Assembly (NCBI GenBank): GCA_021815695.1
Contig: JAKAZT010000002.1
Span: 1-52,912 of the forward strand
Source of the DNA: Pseudomonadota bacterium
GTDB lineage: Bacteria; Pseudomonadota; Gammaproteobacteria; Xanthomonadales; Rhodanobacteraceae
Length of the DNA stretch: 52,912 nucleotides
Direction of reading: 5' to 3'
The position numbers and the translations under genes were made by a program. Under the pieces are notes generated by a model. It did no database searches. It was not told where the DNA came from and worked only from the letters and a program-made list of their open reading frames with translations. Positions 45,269 through 52,912 of this stretch are shown in pieces. Position 1 is the first letter of the stretch. Each line of letters opens with the position of its first letter.

Positions 45269-47032
45269 TCAGCTGAGAAACTGCAGACGCGCGAGGTCGG
45301 CATACAGCCCGCCCGCGGCGAGCAGACGTTCGTGCGTGCCCTCGGCGACGATGCGGCCGGCATCCATCACCACGATGCGGTCGGCGCGCTGCACGGTGGC
45401 CAGGCGATGCGCGATCACCAGCGTGGTCTGGCCGTAGTGCAGATGTGACAGCGCTTTCTGGATGGCCGCCTCGGATTGCGCATCGAGACTGGCGGTGGCC
45501 TCGTCCAGCAGCAGCACCGGGGCATGCTTGAGCAGGGCGCGGGCGATGGCGATGCGCTGTTTCTGGCCGCCGGACAGGCGCACGCCGCGCTCGCCCAGCG
45601 GCATCGCGTAGGCCTCGGGCAGCGCGCGGATGAATGCGTCGGCCTCGGCGGCCTGCGCGGCGGCGATCACCGCCGCATCGTCGGCATCGGCGCGGCCGAA
45701 GCGGATATTGTCGGCCGCGCTGGCGTGGAAGATCACCGGCTCCTGCGGCACCAGCGCCAGCGCGCGGCGCAGCGCCGCGGGGTCCAGTTCGCGCAGGTCT
45801 GCGCCATCGAGCGTGATGCGCCCCTGCTGCGGATCGTAGAAGCGCAGCAGCAGCTGCAGCACGGTGGTCTTGCCGGCGCCGGAGGGGCCGACCAGTGCGA
45901 CCGTCTCGCCCGAGCGCACGCGCAGGCTGAAGTTCGCCAGCGACAGGGTGTCTGGGCGCGTCGGATAGTGGAACCCCACCTGCTCGAATGCGATTTCGCC
46001 GCGCATCGGTTGCGGCAGCACCCGGGGTTGCGCGGGTGCGACCAGCTGCGGCTGTTCGGCAAGCAGTTCGTTGATGCGCTCCATTGCGCCGGCGGCACGC
46101 TGCACCTCGCCCCAGGTTTCGGCCAGCGCACCGATGGCGCCCGCGGCGAACACGGCGTACAGCACGAACTGGCCGAGCACGCCGGGGCTGAGCTGGCCGG
46201 CGACCACCTCGCGTGCGCCCGTCCACAGCACCAGCGTCACCGCGCCGAATACCAGCACGATGACGGTGGCGGTCAGGCCGGCGCGTGTGCCGATGCGTCG
46301 TTGCGCCATGCGCAGCGCCTGCGTCAGCGCGGCGCGGTAGCGGCCGGCCTCGACGCCCTCGCGCGCATAGGCCTTGACCGTGCTGGCGGCGTTGAGCGTC
46401 TCGTTGGCGATCGCCGCGGTGTCGGCGATGCGGTCCTGATTGCTGCGCGAGAGCTTCTGCACGCGCCGCCCGAACAGCAGGATCGGCAGGATCACGCCGG
46501 GGATCACCAGCGCGGTCATGCCGGCCAGACGCGGCTGGGTCCATGCCATCAGCGCGGCCGCGCCGATCAGGGTGACCGTGCTGCGCAGCGCCACCGAGAC
46601 ACCCGATCCCAGCATGTCCTGCACCACCTGGGTATCGGTGCCCAGGCGCGAGATCACCTCGCCGACCCGCAGCCGCTCGAAAAAGGCCACGTCCTGGCCG
46701 ATCAGGTGCGCGTACAGCCGGTCGCGCAGCGCGGTGACCGCGCGCTCGCCCAGCAACGAGATGCAGAAGTAGCGCCCGGCGGTCGCCAGTGCCAGCACCA
46801 GGGCGATCGCGAACAGCAGCAGGAAGCTGCGGTTGAGCGCGGCCGGGTCGCTGCGGCTGAAGCCGTGGTCGATCATCAGCCGCACGCCGTAGGGCAGTGC
46901 CAGCGTGGAGCTCGAGGACAGCGCCAGAAACGCCACCCAGCCCAGCGCCAGCGCGCGATACGGTCGCACATAGGGCCACAGGCTGGTCAGCGCGCGCAGG
47001 TTGCGCCCGCGCGGTCGGGAGGCGTCGGTCAT
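45269..47032 (-). CDS. ABC-type exporter half-transporter (MsbA-like, ABC-B family)
   Basis: 587 residues. An N-terminal transmembrane domain has about six helices (first at about 25-45), with an exporter-type coupling segment (RLGTDTQVVQDML). The nucleotide-binding domain has Walker A GPSGAGKTT (about 378-386), signature LSGGQKQRIAIAR (about 480), Walker B VLLLDEATASLD, and the H-loop IAHRLATV. It resembles MsbA and related homodimeric multidrug or lipid exporters; the substrate cannot be assigned from sequence. TACAAT at 47062-47067 (minus strand) may be its -10. yigZ ends 131 bp upstream. Confidence 0.94.
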   Translation of the reverse strand: MTDASRPRGRNLRALTSLWPYVRPYRALALGWVAFLALSSSSTLALPYGVRLMIDHGFSRSDPAALNRSFLLLFAIALVLALATAGRYFCISLLGERAVTALRDRLYAHLIGQDVAFFERLRVGEVISRLGTDTQVVQDMLGSGVSVALRSTVTLIGAAALMAWTQPRLAGMTALVIPGVILPILLFGRRVQKLSRSNQDRIADTAAIANETLNAASTVKAYAREGVEAGRYRAALTQALRMAQRRIGTRAGLTATVIVLVFGAVTLVLWTGAREVVAGQLSPGVLGQFVLYAVFAAGAIGALAETWGEVQRAAGAMERINELLAEQPQLVAPAQPRVLPQPMRGEIAFEQVGFHYPTRPDTLSLANFSLRVRSGETVALVGPSGAGKTTVLQLLLRFYDPQQGRITLDGADLRELDPAALRRALALVPQEPVIFHASAADNIRFGRADADDAAVIAAAQAAEADAFIRALPEAYAMPLGERGVRLSGGQKQRIAIARALLKHAPVLLLDEATASLDAQSEAAIQKALSHLHYGQTTLVIAHRLATVQRADRIVVMDAGRIVAEGTHERLLAAGGLYADLARLQFLS

Positions 47033-47061
47033 GGATCGGGGCAGGTCGGCAGGGAGTCGCG

Positions 47062-47067
47062 ATTGTA
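47062..47067 (-). promoter_or_regulatory. Possible -10 element of the ABC exporter gene
   Basis: On the minus strand TACAAT (5 of 6 to consensus), 29 bp before the ATG at 47032. No clear -35 at 16-18 bp. Confidence 0.4.
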
Positions 47068-47163
47068 GAGGGCGGCGCGTCCCGCGGGGTGACAGGCACG
47101 GCGACAGCCGGCTCGCGGCGGGCCGGTTGGGAACTCGCCGGCGCGCGCTTCCGGGGCGTCGTA

Positions 47164-47745
47164 CTAGGGCGTCCGGCAGCGCCCCTGGCCGCGGGTCTGG
47201 TCAGCCAGCCAGCGTTCCAGCGCGGGCAGGTGCTCGGCGGGCAGGCGCAGGACCAGTGCGGTGCCGCTGCGGGCGGTGGCGTCGAGCGTGGCCTCGAACC
47301 GGGCCAGACGTCCGCGCAGTCGCGCCAGCACGGCCGGCGTGGCCTGCACGTTCGCCGTGATCAGCAGGCGCAGTGACCGCCGCGGCGCGGTGCGCAGGCA
47401 TTCCGCGGCGGTGCCGCCGTAGGCGCGCATCAGCCCGCCGGCGCCGAGCTTGATGCCGCCGAACCAGCGCGACACCAGCACCCCGACGTGATCCAGGCCC
47501 TGACCATCGATCGCCTGCAGGATCGGGCGTCCCGCCGTGCCCGCCGGCTCGCCGTCGTCGCTGCAGCGACAGGCGTCGCCGACGCGATACGCCCAGCCGT
47601 TGTGACTGGCCGCGGCGTCGGTCTGCGCGGTGATCCAGGCGGCTGCCGCGGCGACGTCGTCCACGGACGTGGCCAGGGCCAGGAAGCGGCTGTGGCGGAT
47701 GCGCTGTTCGAAGCGCGCCGGGGCGGCGAGGGTGACGGTCGCCAC
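47164..47745 (-). CDS. yigZ: YigZ/IMPACT family protein (UPF0029)
   Basis: 193 residues from a GTG start. The N-terminal IMPACT/UPF0029 domain contains GEPAGTAGRPILQAI and VSRWFGGIKLGAGGLMRAYGGTAAE, the family signature. A C-terminal DUF1949-like half follows (about residues 130-190). YigZ binds nucleic acids and is related to eukaryotic IMPACT, but its bacterial role is not settled. The start lies 12 bp after the exonuclease VII stop, with a poor Shine-Dalgarno, consistent with translational coupling. Confidence 0.9.
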   Translation of the reverse strand: MATVTLAAPARFEQRIRHSRFLALATSVDDVAAAAAWITAQTDAAASHNGWAYRVGDACRCSDDGEPAGTAGRPILQAIDGQGLDHVGVLVSRWFGGIKLGAGGLMRAYGGTAAECLRTAPRRSLRLLITANVQATPAVLARLRGRLARFEATLDATARSGTALVLRLPAEHLPALERWLADQTRGQGRCRTP

Positions 47746-47757
47746 GCTGCGGGTGCT

Positions 47758-49116
47758 TCAGCTCTCGTCGCCGGCCACGCGCAGCCGCAGGCTGCCGTCG
47801 GCGAGGCGGGCCTGCAGGCAGTCGCCGGCACGGGCATCCGCCGCCCGGCGCAGCACACGACCCTCGGTGTCGAGCAGGATCGCGTAGCCGCGTTCCAGCG
47901 TGGCCAGCGGGCTGACCGTCTGCAGCGTCCGCACCATCGCCGCCAGCGCCTGTTGCCGGCGCGGCAGCAGCGTATGCAGCGACGCGGCGAGCCGCCCTTG
48001 CGCCGCCATCAGCCGGCGCCGTGTTTCGGCCAGCGCCCGGCGCGGGTCGTGTGCCTGCAGCCGCGCAGCAAGAATGCCCAGGCGTGCGCGCGCAGCGGCC
48101 AGGCGTGCTCCCGGTGCGTTGCGCAGCCGCGCCGCCAGCATGGCCAGGCGCGCCTGTTGCAGCGCCAGCCGCGTCTGCGGTCGCTGGGTCTGCAGTCGCA
48201 CCCAGCGCTGATCCAGGCCCTGCGCGATCGCGTCGAGGCGACGCCGCAGCGCGCGCGCCGCGCGCTGGTGCAGCACGGTCAGCCGCGCCGCCAGCTCCTG
48301 CGCATCCGGCACCAGCAGTTCGGCGGCGGCGGACGGGGTCGGTGCGCGCAGGTCGGCGGCGAACTCGGCGAGGGTGAAATCGGTTTCGTGACCGATCGCC
48401 GCCACTACCGGCACCGCGCTGGCGGCGACGGCACGCACCACACCCTCGTCGTTGAACGCCCACAGGTCCTCCGCCGCGCCGCCGCCGCGGGTCAGCAGCA
48501 GCACGTCATAGCGGCCGCTGGCGGCGGCGCGTGCCAGCATCGCCGCGATCGCCGGCGGTGCCTCGCGGCCCTGCACCGGTACCGGCAGCAGATCGGCCTC
48601 GACCAGCGGGAAGCGGCGCGCAAGCACGCTCAGCACGTCGCGCACGGCGGCGCCGCTGGCCGACGTGATCACGCCGATGCGCCGCGGCAGCACCGGCAAC
48701 GGCCGCTTGCGCGCGGCATCGAACAGGCCCTCGGTGGCGAGTCTGGCGCGCAGCTCTTCGTAAGCGCGCTGCAGCGCACCCGCGCCGGCGTCCTGCAGGT
48801 GCTCGACGACCAGCTGGAACTCGCCGCGCGGCTCGTACAGCGTCACCCGTGCCCGCAGCAGCACGTGCTGGCCATCGGCGGGCCGGAAGCGCAGCAGCTG
48901 CGCGCGCGGCCGGAACATCGCGCAGCGCACCTGCGCGTGGGCGTCCTTGAGGGTGAAATACAGATGTCCGGAGGCGGGGCGGGCGAGGTTGGACAGCTCG
49001 CCCTCGATCCACAGCAGCGGCAGCGCGTCGTCGAGCAGATCGCGCACCAGCCGCGTCAGCGCGCTCGGCGTGAGCGGACTGCGGTCGGATGCGGTGGAGT
49101 CGGCGGACGCGGCCAT
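47758..49116 (-). CDS. xseA: Exodeoxyribonuclease VII large subunit
   Basis: 452 residues from the ATG at 49116. An N-terminal OB-fold domain (LPLLWIEGELSNLARPASGHLYFTL, about 35-60) binds single-stranded DNA. The catalytic core has RIGVITSASGAAVRDVL, then GGGAAEDLWAFNDE and PVVAAIGHETDFTLAEFAADLRAPTPSAAAE, conserved in XseA. The C-terminal half is a long coiled coil for the XseB subunits. It degrades single-stranded DNA in repair. The small-subunit gene xseB is not adjacent. It is followed by yigZ, 12 bp away. Confidence 0.95.
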   Translation of the reverse strand: MAASADSTASDRSPLTPSALTRLVRDLLDDALPLLWIEGELSNLARPASGHLYFTLKDAHAQVRCAMFRPRAQLLRFRPADGQHVLLRARVTLYEPRGEFQLVVEHLQDAGAGALQRAYEELRARLATEGLFDAARKRPLPVLPRRIGVITSASGAAVRDVLSVLARRFPLVEADLLPVPVQGREAPPAIAAMLARAAASGRYDVLLLTRGGGAAEDLWAFNDEGVVRAVAASAVPVVAAIGHETDFTLAEFAADLRAPTPSAAAELLVPDAQELAARLTVLHQRAARALRRRLDAIAQGLDQRWVRLQTQRPQTRLALQQARLAMLAARLRNAPGARLAAARARLGILAARLQAHDPRRALAETRRRLMAAQGRLAASLHTLLPRRQQALAAMVRTLQTVSPLATLERGYAILLDTEGRVLRRAADARAGDCLQARLADGSLRLRVAGDES

Positions 49117-49274
49117 CGGACCGCAAAGGCTAGCATGCCGATCCGCGGGTCCTGGGGTGTGTCCCGGAAGTGCGCGCCGGCAATTTCCGATGGATTTCGC
49201 TGCGAGACCAGGCGCAACGCCGTATCGCGCCGAAAGACGCGGGAATGAGTCATGCGTATTTCCGAGACGCTGCG

Positions 49275-50696
49275 CTAGCGCGACGGCGGCCGTCGCCGCA
49301 GGCGCAGGCGCTTGCGCAGCAGGCTGGCGCCGATCCAGCCGCAGAGCAGCGCCAGCGGCCACGCCAGCAACTGCGGCAGCAGCACCGCGAGGATCGCCAG
49401 CGCGAGCAGGAGCAGGCCGCCGGCCAGCAGGGCGCCGCCCTCGGACGGCCCCAGCACGCGGCGGTTGGACAGCGCCGCGCCGACCGTGTTGGCCAGACGC
49501 AGCGCGCCGGCCGCGGCGCGGCTGGAACTGCCGCCGGCGCGACGCGGGCGCGGCGGCGCGGCGCCGCTCGGTCGCGGTCGCCGGCCATCGGCGAGCACGA
49601 TCTCGGTGGCGTTGGCGAGATCGCGTTCGTACTGCTCGGCCATCAAACCGGCGAAGCCCTCGTCGTCGATCGCGGCGTCGAGTTCGAGGTTGGCCAGCCA
49701 GCTCGACAGATTGAGATTGGACGACCCGACCCGTGCCCAGCGGCCGTCGGCGACCGCGGTCTTGGCATGCAGCATGCTGCCGTTCCACTCGAACACGCGG
49801 ATCCCGGCCTCGAGCAGCGGCCGGTAGCCGGCGCGCGAGAGCGCCGCCACCGCATGCAGATTGCTGCTGCCGGGCACCAGCAGACGCACGTCGACGCCGT
49901 CGCGCGCGGCCGACACCAGTCCTTGCACGTAGGTGGGGATGCCGACGAAGTAGGCATCAGTCAGCCACAACGTGCGCTGCGCCATTGCCGCCACCAGCTG
50001 GTCGAGGCGATACAGCCCCGCGGTCTGCGGATGGGTCGCGATCACCCGCAATGCGATGGCTCCGGCTGCCTCGGGCACCGTTGCGACGGGCAGGTCCAGC
50101 GGTTCGCCCAGACCGGCCCAGGAGTCGCGGAAAGCCAGCTCGAGATCGCCCAGCGCGGGGCCGCGGATCACCAGTCCGGTGTCGCGCCACGGCGGCACGC
50201 CGCGCGCCGGATCGCCCAGCCATTTGGCGGCGGCGCAGACGCCCGACAGCGAGCCCCAGACGCCGTCGACCAGCACCAGTTTGCGGTGATCGCGACTGAT
50301 CCAGCCGAACGGGCTGTCGGCGCGCAGCCGGTTGTAAACGCGCACCTCGCCGCCGGCGGCGCGCAGCGGCAGCCAGAACGCGGCGCGCGCATTGCCGAGA
50401 TTGCCCAGCCAGTCGTGGATCACGCACACGCGCGTACCGCGCTGCGCGGCAGCGATCAGGGCGTCGCGCAGGCCGCGGCCGACGGGATCGTCGGCGATGA
50501 TGTAGTTCTCGACGAACACATGCGATCGCGCCGATTCGATCGCCGCCTGCCAGGCGGCAAAATGCGCGGCACCGTCGATCAGCAGTTCGACCGCATTGCC
50601 GGCCACCAGCGGGGCGCCCGCTGCGCGGCTGAGCGCCTGCTCGGCGAGCAGGCGCGCGTGCAGGGTCGGACGCGGCGGCGGGGCGGAGGCATTCAC
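49275..50696 (-). CDS. Phospholipase D-family protein, cardiolipin synthase-like
   Basis: 473 residues from the GTG at 50696. Two HKD motifs are present: HRKLVLVDG (first) and HAKTAVADG (second), each in the HxKxxxxD form of the phospholipase D superfamily. The spacing and flanking SSNLNLSSWLANLELD fit cardiolipin synthase-like enzymes. A C-terminal hydrophobic helix pair (about 425-460) may anchor it, following a Pro/Arg-rich linker. It likely transfers phosphatidyl groups in membrane lipid synthesis; a broader transphosphatidylase role is possible. No Shine-Dalgarno is clear before the GTG. It diverges from the acetyl-CoA hydrolase gene by 56 bp. Confidence 0.87.
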   Translation of the reverse strand: MNASAPPPRPTLHARLLAEQALSRAAGAPLVAGNAVELLIDGAAHFAAWQAAIESARSHVFVENYIIADDPVGRGLRDALIAAAQRGTRVCVIHDWLGNLGNARAAFWLPLRAAGGEVRVYNRLRADSPFGWISRDHRKLVLVDGVWGSLSGVCAAAKWLGDPARGVPPWRDTGLVIRGPALGDLELAFRDSWAGLGEPLDLPVATVPEAAGAIALRVIATHPQTAGLYRLDQLVAAMAQRTLWLTDAYFVGIPTYVQGLVSAARDGVDVRLLVPGSSNLHAVAALSRAGYRPLLEAGIRVFEWNGSMLHAKTAVADGRWARVGSSNLNLSSWLANLELDAAIDDEGFAGLMAEQYERDLANATEIVLADGRRPRPSGAAPPRPRRAGGSSSRAAAGALRLANTVGAALSNRRVLGPSEGGALLAGGLLLLALAILAVLLPQLLAWPLALLCGWIGASLLRKRLRLRRRPPSR

Positions 50697-50752
50697 GGCC
50701 CGAGTGTAGCCGCCCGTCGCCGGCCGCCGGCCGCATCTGCGAAGATCCGCCC

Positions 50753-52912
50753 ATGAGCGCGCCCGAACGCTGCGACGATCCCGACACCCTTGCCGAACGC
50801 ATCCTCGCGCGCGTCGGCCCGGATCTGGTGGTGGCGACGCCATTGGGGCTGGGCAAGCCCAACGCGTTGCTGAATGCGCTGTACCGGCGCGTCGCTGCCG
50901 ATCCGGCGCGCTCGCTGACGATCTACACCGCGCTGTCGCTGCAGCGGCCGCGTGCGCACAACGACCTCGAGGCGCGCTTTCTCGAGCCCTTTCTGGCGCG
51001 CCAGTTCGGCGCCGACTACGCCGACCTCGACTACGCCCTCGCGCAGGCCGCCGATCGCCTGCCGCCGAACGTGCGTGTGCACGAGTTCTATCTGCAATCC
51101 GGCGCGCTGCTCGCCAGCCGCAGCGCGCAGGGCGACTACATCAGCCAGAACTACACCCACGTCGCCCGCGATCTCGCCACGCGCGGCGTCAATCTGATCG
51201 TGCAACTGGTCGCGCTGCGCGACGATGCGGGCACGCCGCGCATCAGTCTGTCCTGCAATCCCGATCTGACCCTCGAACTGCTCGAGCGCATGGCCGCCCG
51301 CGGCGTGCCGCGTCCGCTGTGCGTGGCGGTGGCGCACCCGCAGCTGCCGTTCCTCGGCCATGCCGCCGAGGTACCGGCGACGCTGTTCGATCTGCTGCAG
51401 GTGCCGGCGGTGCTGCCGCCGCTGTTCGCGCTGCCGCGCGAGCCGGTGGACGACGCCGAGCACGCGATCGGCCTGCACGCCAGCGCGCTGGTCGCCGACG
51501 CCGGCACCCTGCAGATCGGCATCGGCGCGCTGTCCGACGCGCTGGTGTACGCGCTGGGATTGCGGCACGCCGACAACGCGCGCTGGCGCGCCGCGCTCGA
51601 CGCGCTCGACGCCGGCGGCGGTACGCGTGCACTGGCTGCGCGGATCGGCGGCCTCGATCCGCTGGCGCACGGCCTGCACGGCTCCAGCGAGATGGTGATG
51701 GACGGCTTCATGCATCTGCGCCGCGTCGGCATCCTGCGCCGCGAGGTGTTCGACGATCCGGCGCTGGAGCACGCGTTGGCTGCCGGCATCATCACGACAA
51801 CGCTGGCCGCCGGCGATGCGCAGCGGTTGCGCGACGCCGGTGTGCTGCCGGCGCGGGTGGATGCCGGCGGGCTGGCGCGGCTGCACAGGTTCGGCCTGCT
51901 GCCGGCGGATTGTCGCGTGGATGGCGCGGAACTGCTGTGGCCGGGCGCGCGGCGGCTGCCGGCCGATCTCGACCACGCCGTCACCCGTGCCGCGCTGGAG
52001 TCCTGGCTGCCCGGTCAGTGTCTGCGCGGCGGCCGTTATCTGCGCGGCGCGTTCTTCCTCGGTTCGCGCGACCTCTATGGCTGGCTGCGCGGGCTGGACG
52101 GCGCCGACTGGGACGGCCTGGAGATGACCCGCGTGGCGCGGCTGAACCAGATTGCCGGCGCCGATGCCGCGCTCGATGCCCTGCAGCGCCGCGGCGGCCG
52201 TTTTTTCAATATCTGCATGATGATGACGCCGCTGGGCGCGGCGGTGTCCGATGCGCTGGCCGACGAGCGCGTGGTCAGCGGCGTCGGCGGCCAGTACAAC
52301 TTCGTCGCCATGGCGCACGCCCTGCCGGATGCGCGCTCGATCCTGATGCTGCGCGCGACCCGCAGCGCGCACGGCCGCAGCGAAAGCAACATCCGCTGGT
52401 CCTACGGGCACACCACGATTCCGCGCCACCTGCGCGACGTGGTGATCACCGAATATGGCGTCGCCGACCTGCGCGGACGCAGCGATGGCGAGTGCGCGCG
52501 GGCGATGCTGGCGATCGGCGACGCCCGTTTCATCGACGGGCTGGTCGCCGACGCGCAGCGCGCCGGCAAGCTGCCGCGCGACTTTCGCGTCCCCGACGCC
52601 TGGCGCGCCAATACCCCGCAGCGTCTGCGCGCCGCGCTGGCGGCTTCGCGTCGGGCGGGACTTTTCCCGGCATTTCCCCTGGGCAGCGATTTCGATGCTG
52701 CCGAGCAGGGGCTGCTGCCTGCGCTGGGCTGGCTGCAAGGGCAGGTGGCGCGCGGCCCGCGCGGCTGGCCGGCGCTGGCCGGGGCGCTGCTGGCGCCGGG
52801 ACGCGCGATCGATGCCGAGGCCGCGCTGGCGCGCCTGCGGCTGGCGACGCCGCGCGGTCCGCGCGAGCGCCTGCTGGCGCGGCTGCTGCGCGGCGCCTTG
52901 GCACGAGCGCCG
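50753..52912 (+). CDS. Acetyl-CoA hydrolase/transferase family protein, truncated by the window edge
   Basis: An open frame from the ATG at 50753 through at least 720 codons, with no stop before the window ends. My translation shows VATPLGLGKPNALLNAL near the start, IGIGALSDALVYALG and SSEMVMDGFMHLRRVG in the middle, and ITEYGVADLRGRSDGE towards the C-terminus. These resemble acetyl-CoA hydrolase/4-hydroxybutyrate CoA-transferase family proteins, which exchange or cleave acyl-CoA thioesters. It is longer than typical 430-550-residue members, so there is an extra C-terminal region from about residue 620. The upstream Shine-Dalgarno is weak. The function within this family is not determined. 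Confidence 0.85.
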   Translation, partial: MSAPERCDDPDTLAERILARVGPDLVVATPLGLGKPNALLNALYRRVAADPARSLTIYTALSLQRPRAHNDLEARFLEPFLARQFGADYADLDYALAQAADRLPPNVRVHEFYLQSGALLASRSAQGDYISQNYTHVARDLATRGVNLIVQLVALRDDAGTPRISLSCNPDLTLELLERMAARGVPRPLCVAVAHPQLPFLGHAAEVPATLFDLLQVPAVLPPLFALPREPVDDAEHAIGLHASALVADAGTLQIGIGALSDALVYALGLRHADNARWRAALDALDAGGGTRALAARIGGLDPLAHGLHGSSEMVMDGFMHLRRVGILRREVFDDPALEHALAAGIITTTLAAGDAQRLRDAGVLPARVDAGGLARLHRFGLLPADCRVDGAELLWPGARRLPADLDHAVTRAALESWLPGQCLRGGRYLRGAFFLGSRDLYGWLRGLDGADWDGLEMTRVARLNQIAGADAALDALQRRGGRFFNICMMMTPLGAAVSDALADERVVSGVGGQYNFVAMAHALPDARSILMLRATRSAHGRSESNIRWSYGHTTIPRHLRDVVITEYGVADLRGRSDGECARAMLAIGDARFIDGLVADAQRAGKLPRDFRVPDAWRANTPQRLRAALAASRRAGLFPAFPLGSDFDAAEQGLLPALGWLQGQVARGPRGWPALAGALLAPGRAIDAEAALARLRLATPRGPRERLLARLLRGALARAP

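Overview
The window is very GC-rich, densely coded chromosomal DNA. The organism is most likely a gammaproteobacterium of the Xanthomonadales/Lysobacterales type (Rhodanobacteraceae or Xanthomonadaceae relatives). The pointers are the rpoE-rseA-rseB-mucD-lepA-lepB-DUF4845-rnc-era-recO gene order, a large NAD-dependent glutamate dehydrogenase, a divergent ppsA/ppsR pair, slyX and DUF2058 genes, and a LepA that reads much like the Xanthomonas protein. No rRNA operon, phage, insertion sequence, CRISPR array or plasmid function was seen. This is mainly core genome.

Layout. 0-6.6 kb, minus strand: an RND efflux pair (adaptor lipoprotein plus HAE1-type pump) with a plausible promoter, followed by a periplasmic cyclophilin and a secreted Sel1-repeat protein. 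6.9-13.2 kb: a giant NAD-glutamate dehydrogenase converging on a RhlE-type RNA helicase, separated by a perfect hairpin. 13.5-15 kb: a secreted beta-propeller protein followed by a composite repeat block made of two 17-bp tandem arrays and three copies of a roughly 30-bp dispersed element. 15-18.4 kb: PEP synthase and its regulatory kinase/pyrophosphorylase, divergent. 18.4-22.6 kb: DUF1249, a tRNA Ala-Glu-Asp operon with clear promoter and terminator, a periplasmic FKBP isomerase, UDP-glucose dehydrogenase, SlyX and DUF2058. 22.6-27.8 kb: a FadJ-type beta-oxidation protein, then an uncharacterised 162-residue protein coupled to a large pseudo-receiver/PAS/GAF/GGDEF/EAL protein.

28-37.1 kb is the envelope-stress and core-processing block: sigma-E, anti-sigma RseA, RseB, and the DegP-like protease with a candidate sigma-E promoter of its own. 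LepA, signal peptidase I, a DUF4845 membrane protein, RNase III, Era and RecO follow, several with overlapping ends. 37.1-40.6 kb: a response regulator with a C-terminal Hpt-like domain, opposite a YdbH-like lipid-transport candidate and a lipoprotein ending in a YdbL/DUF1318 domain. 40.6-44.8 kb: RlmD, a CYTH protein, NagZ, a purine phosphoribosyltransferase and a methylthioinosine-type phosphorylase in a tightly overlapping run. 45-52.9 kb: a cold-shock protein, an ABC exporter, YigZ, exonuclease VII large subunit, a phospholipase-D/cardiolipin-synthase-like protein, and an acetyl-CoA hydrolase/transferase family gene that runs off the right edge.

No obviously novel mobile or defence system is present. 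The items best worth a second look are the 24.7-27.8 kb signalling pair, the YdbH plus fused YnbE/YdbL-like lipoprotein pair, the 14.6-15.0 kb repeat block, and the candidate promoters at degP and the tRNA operon.
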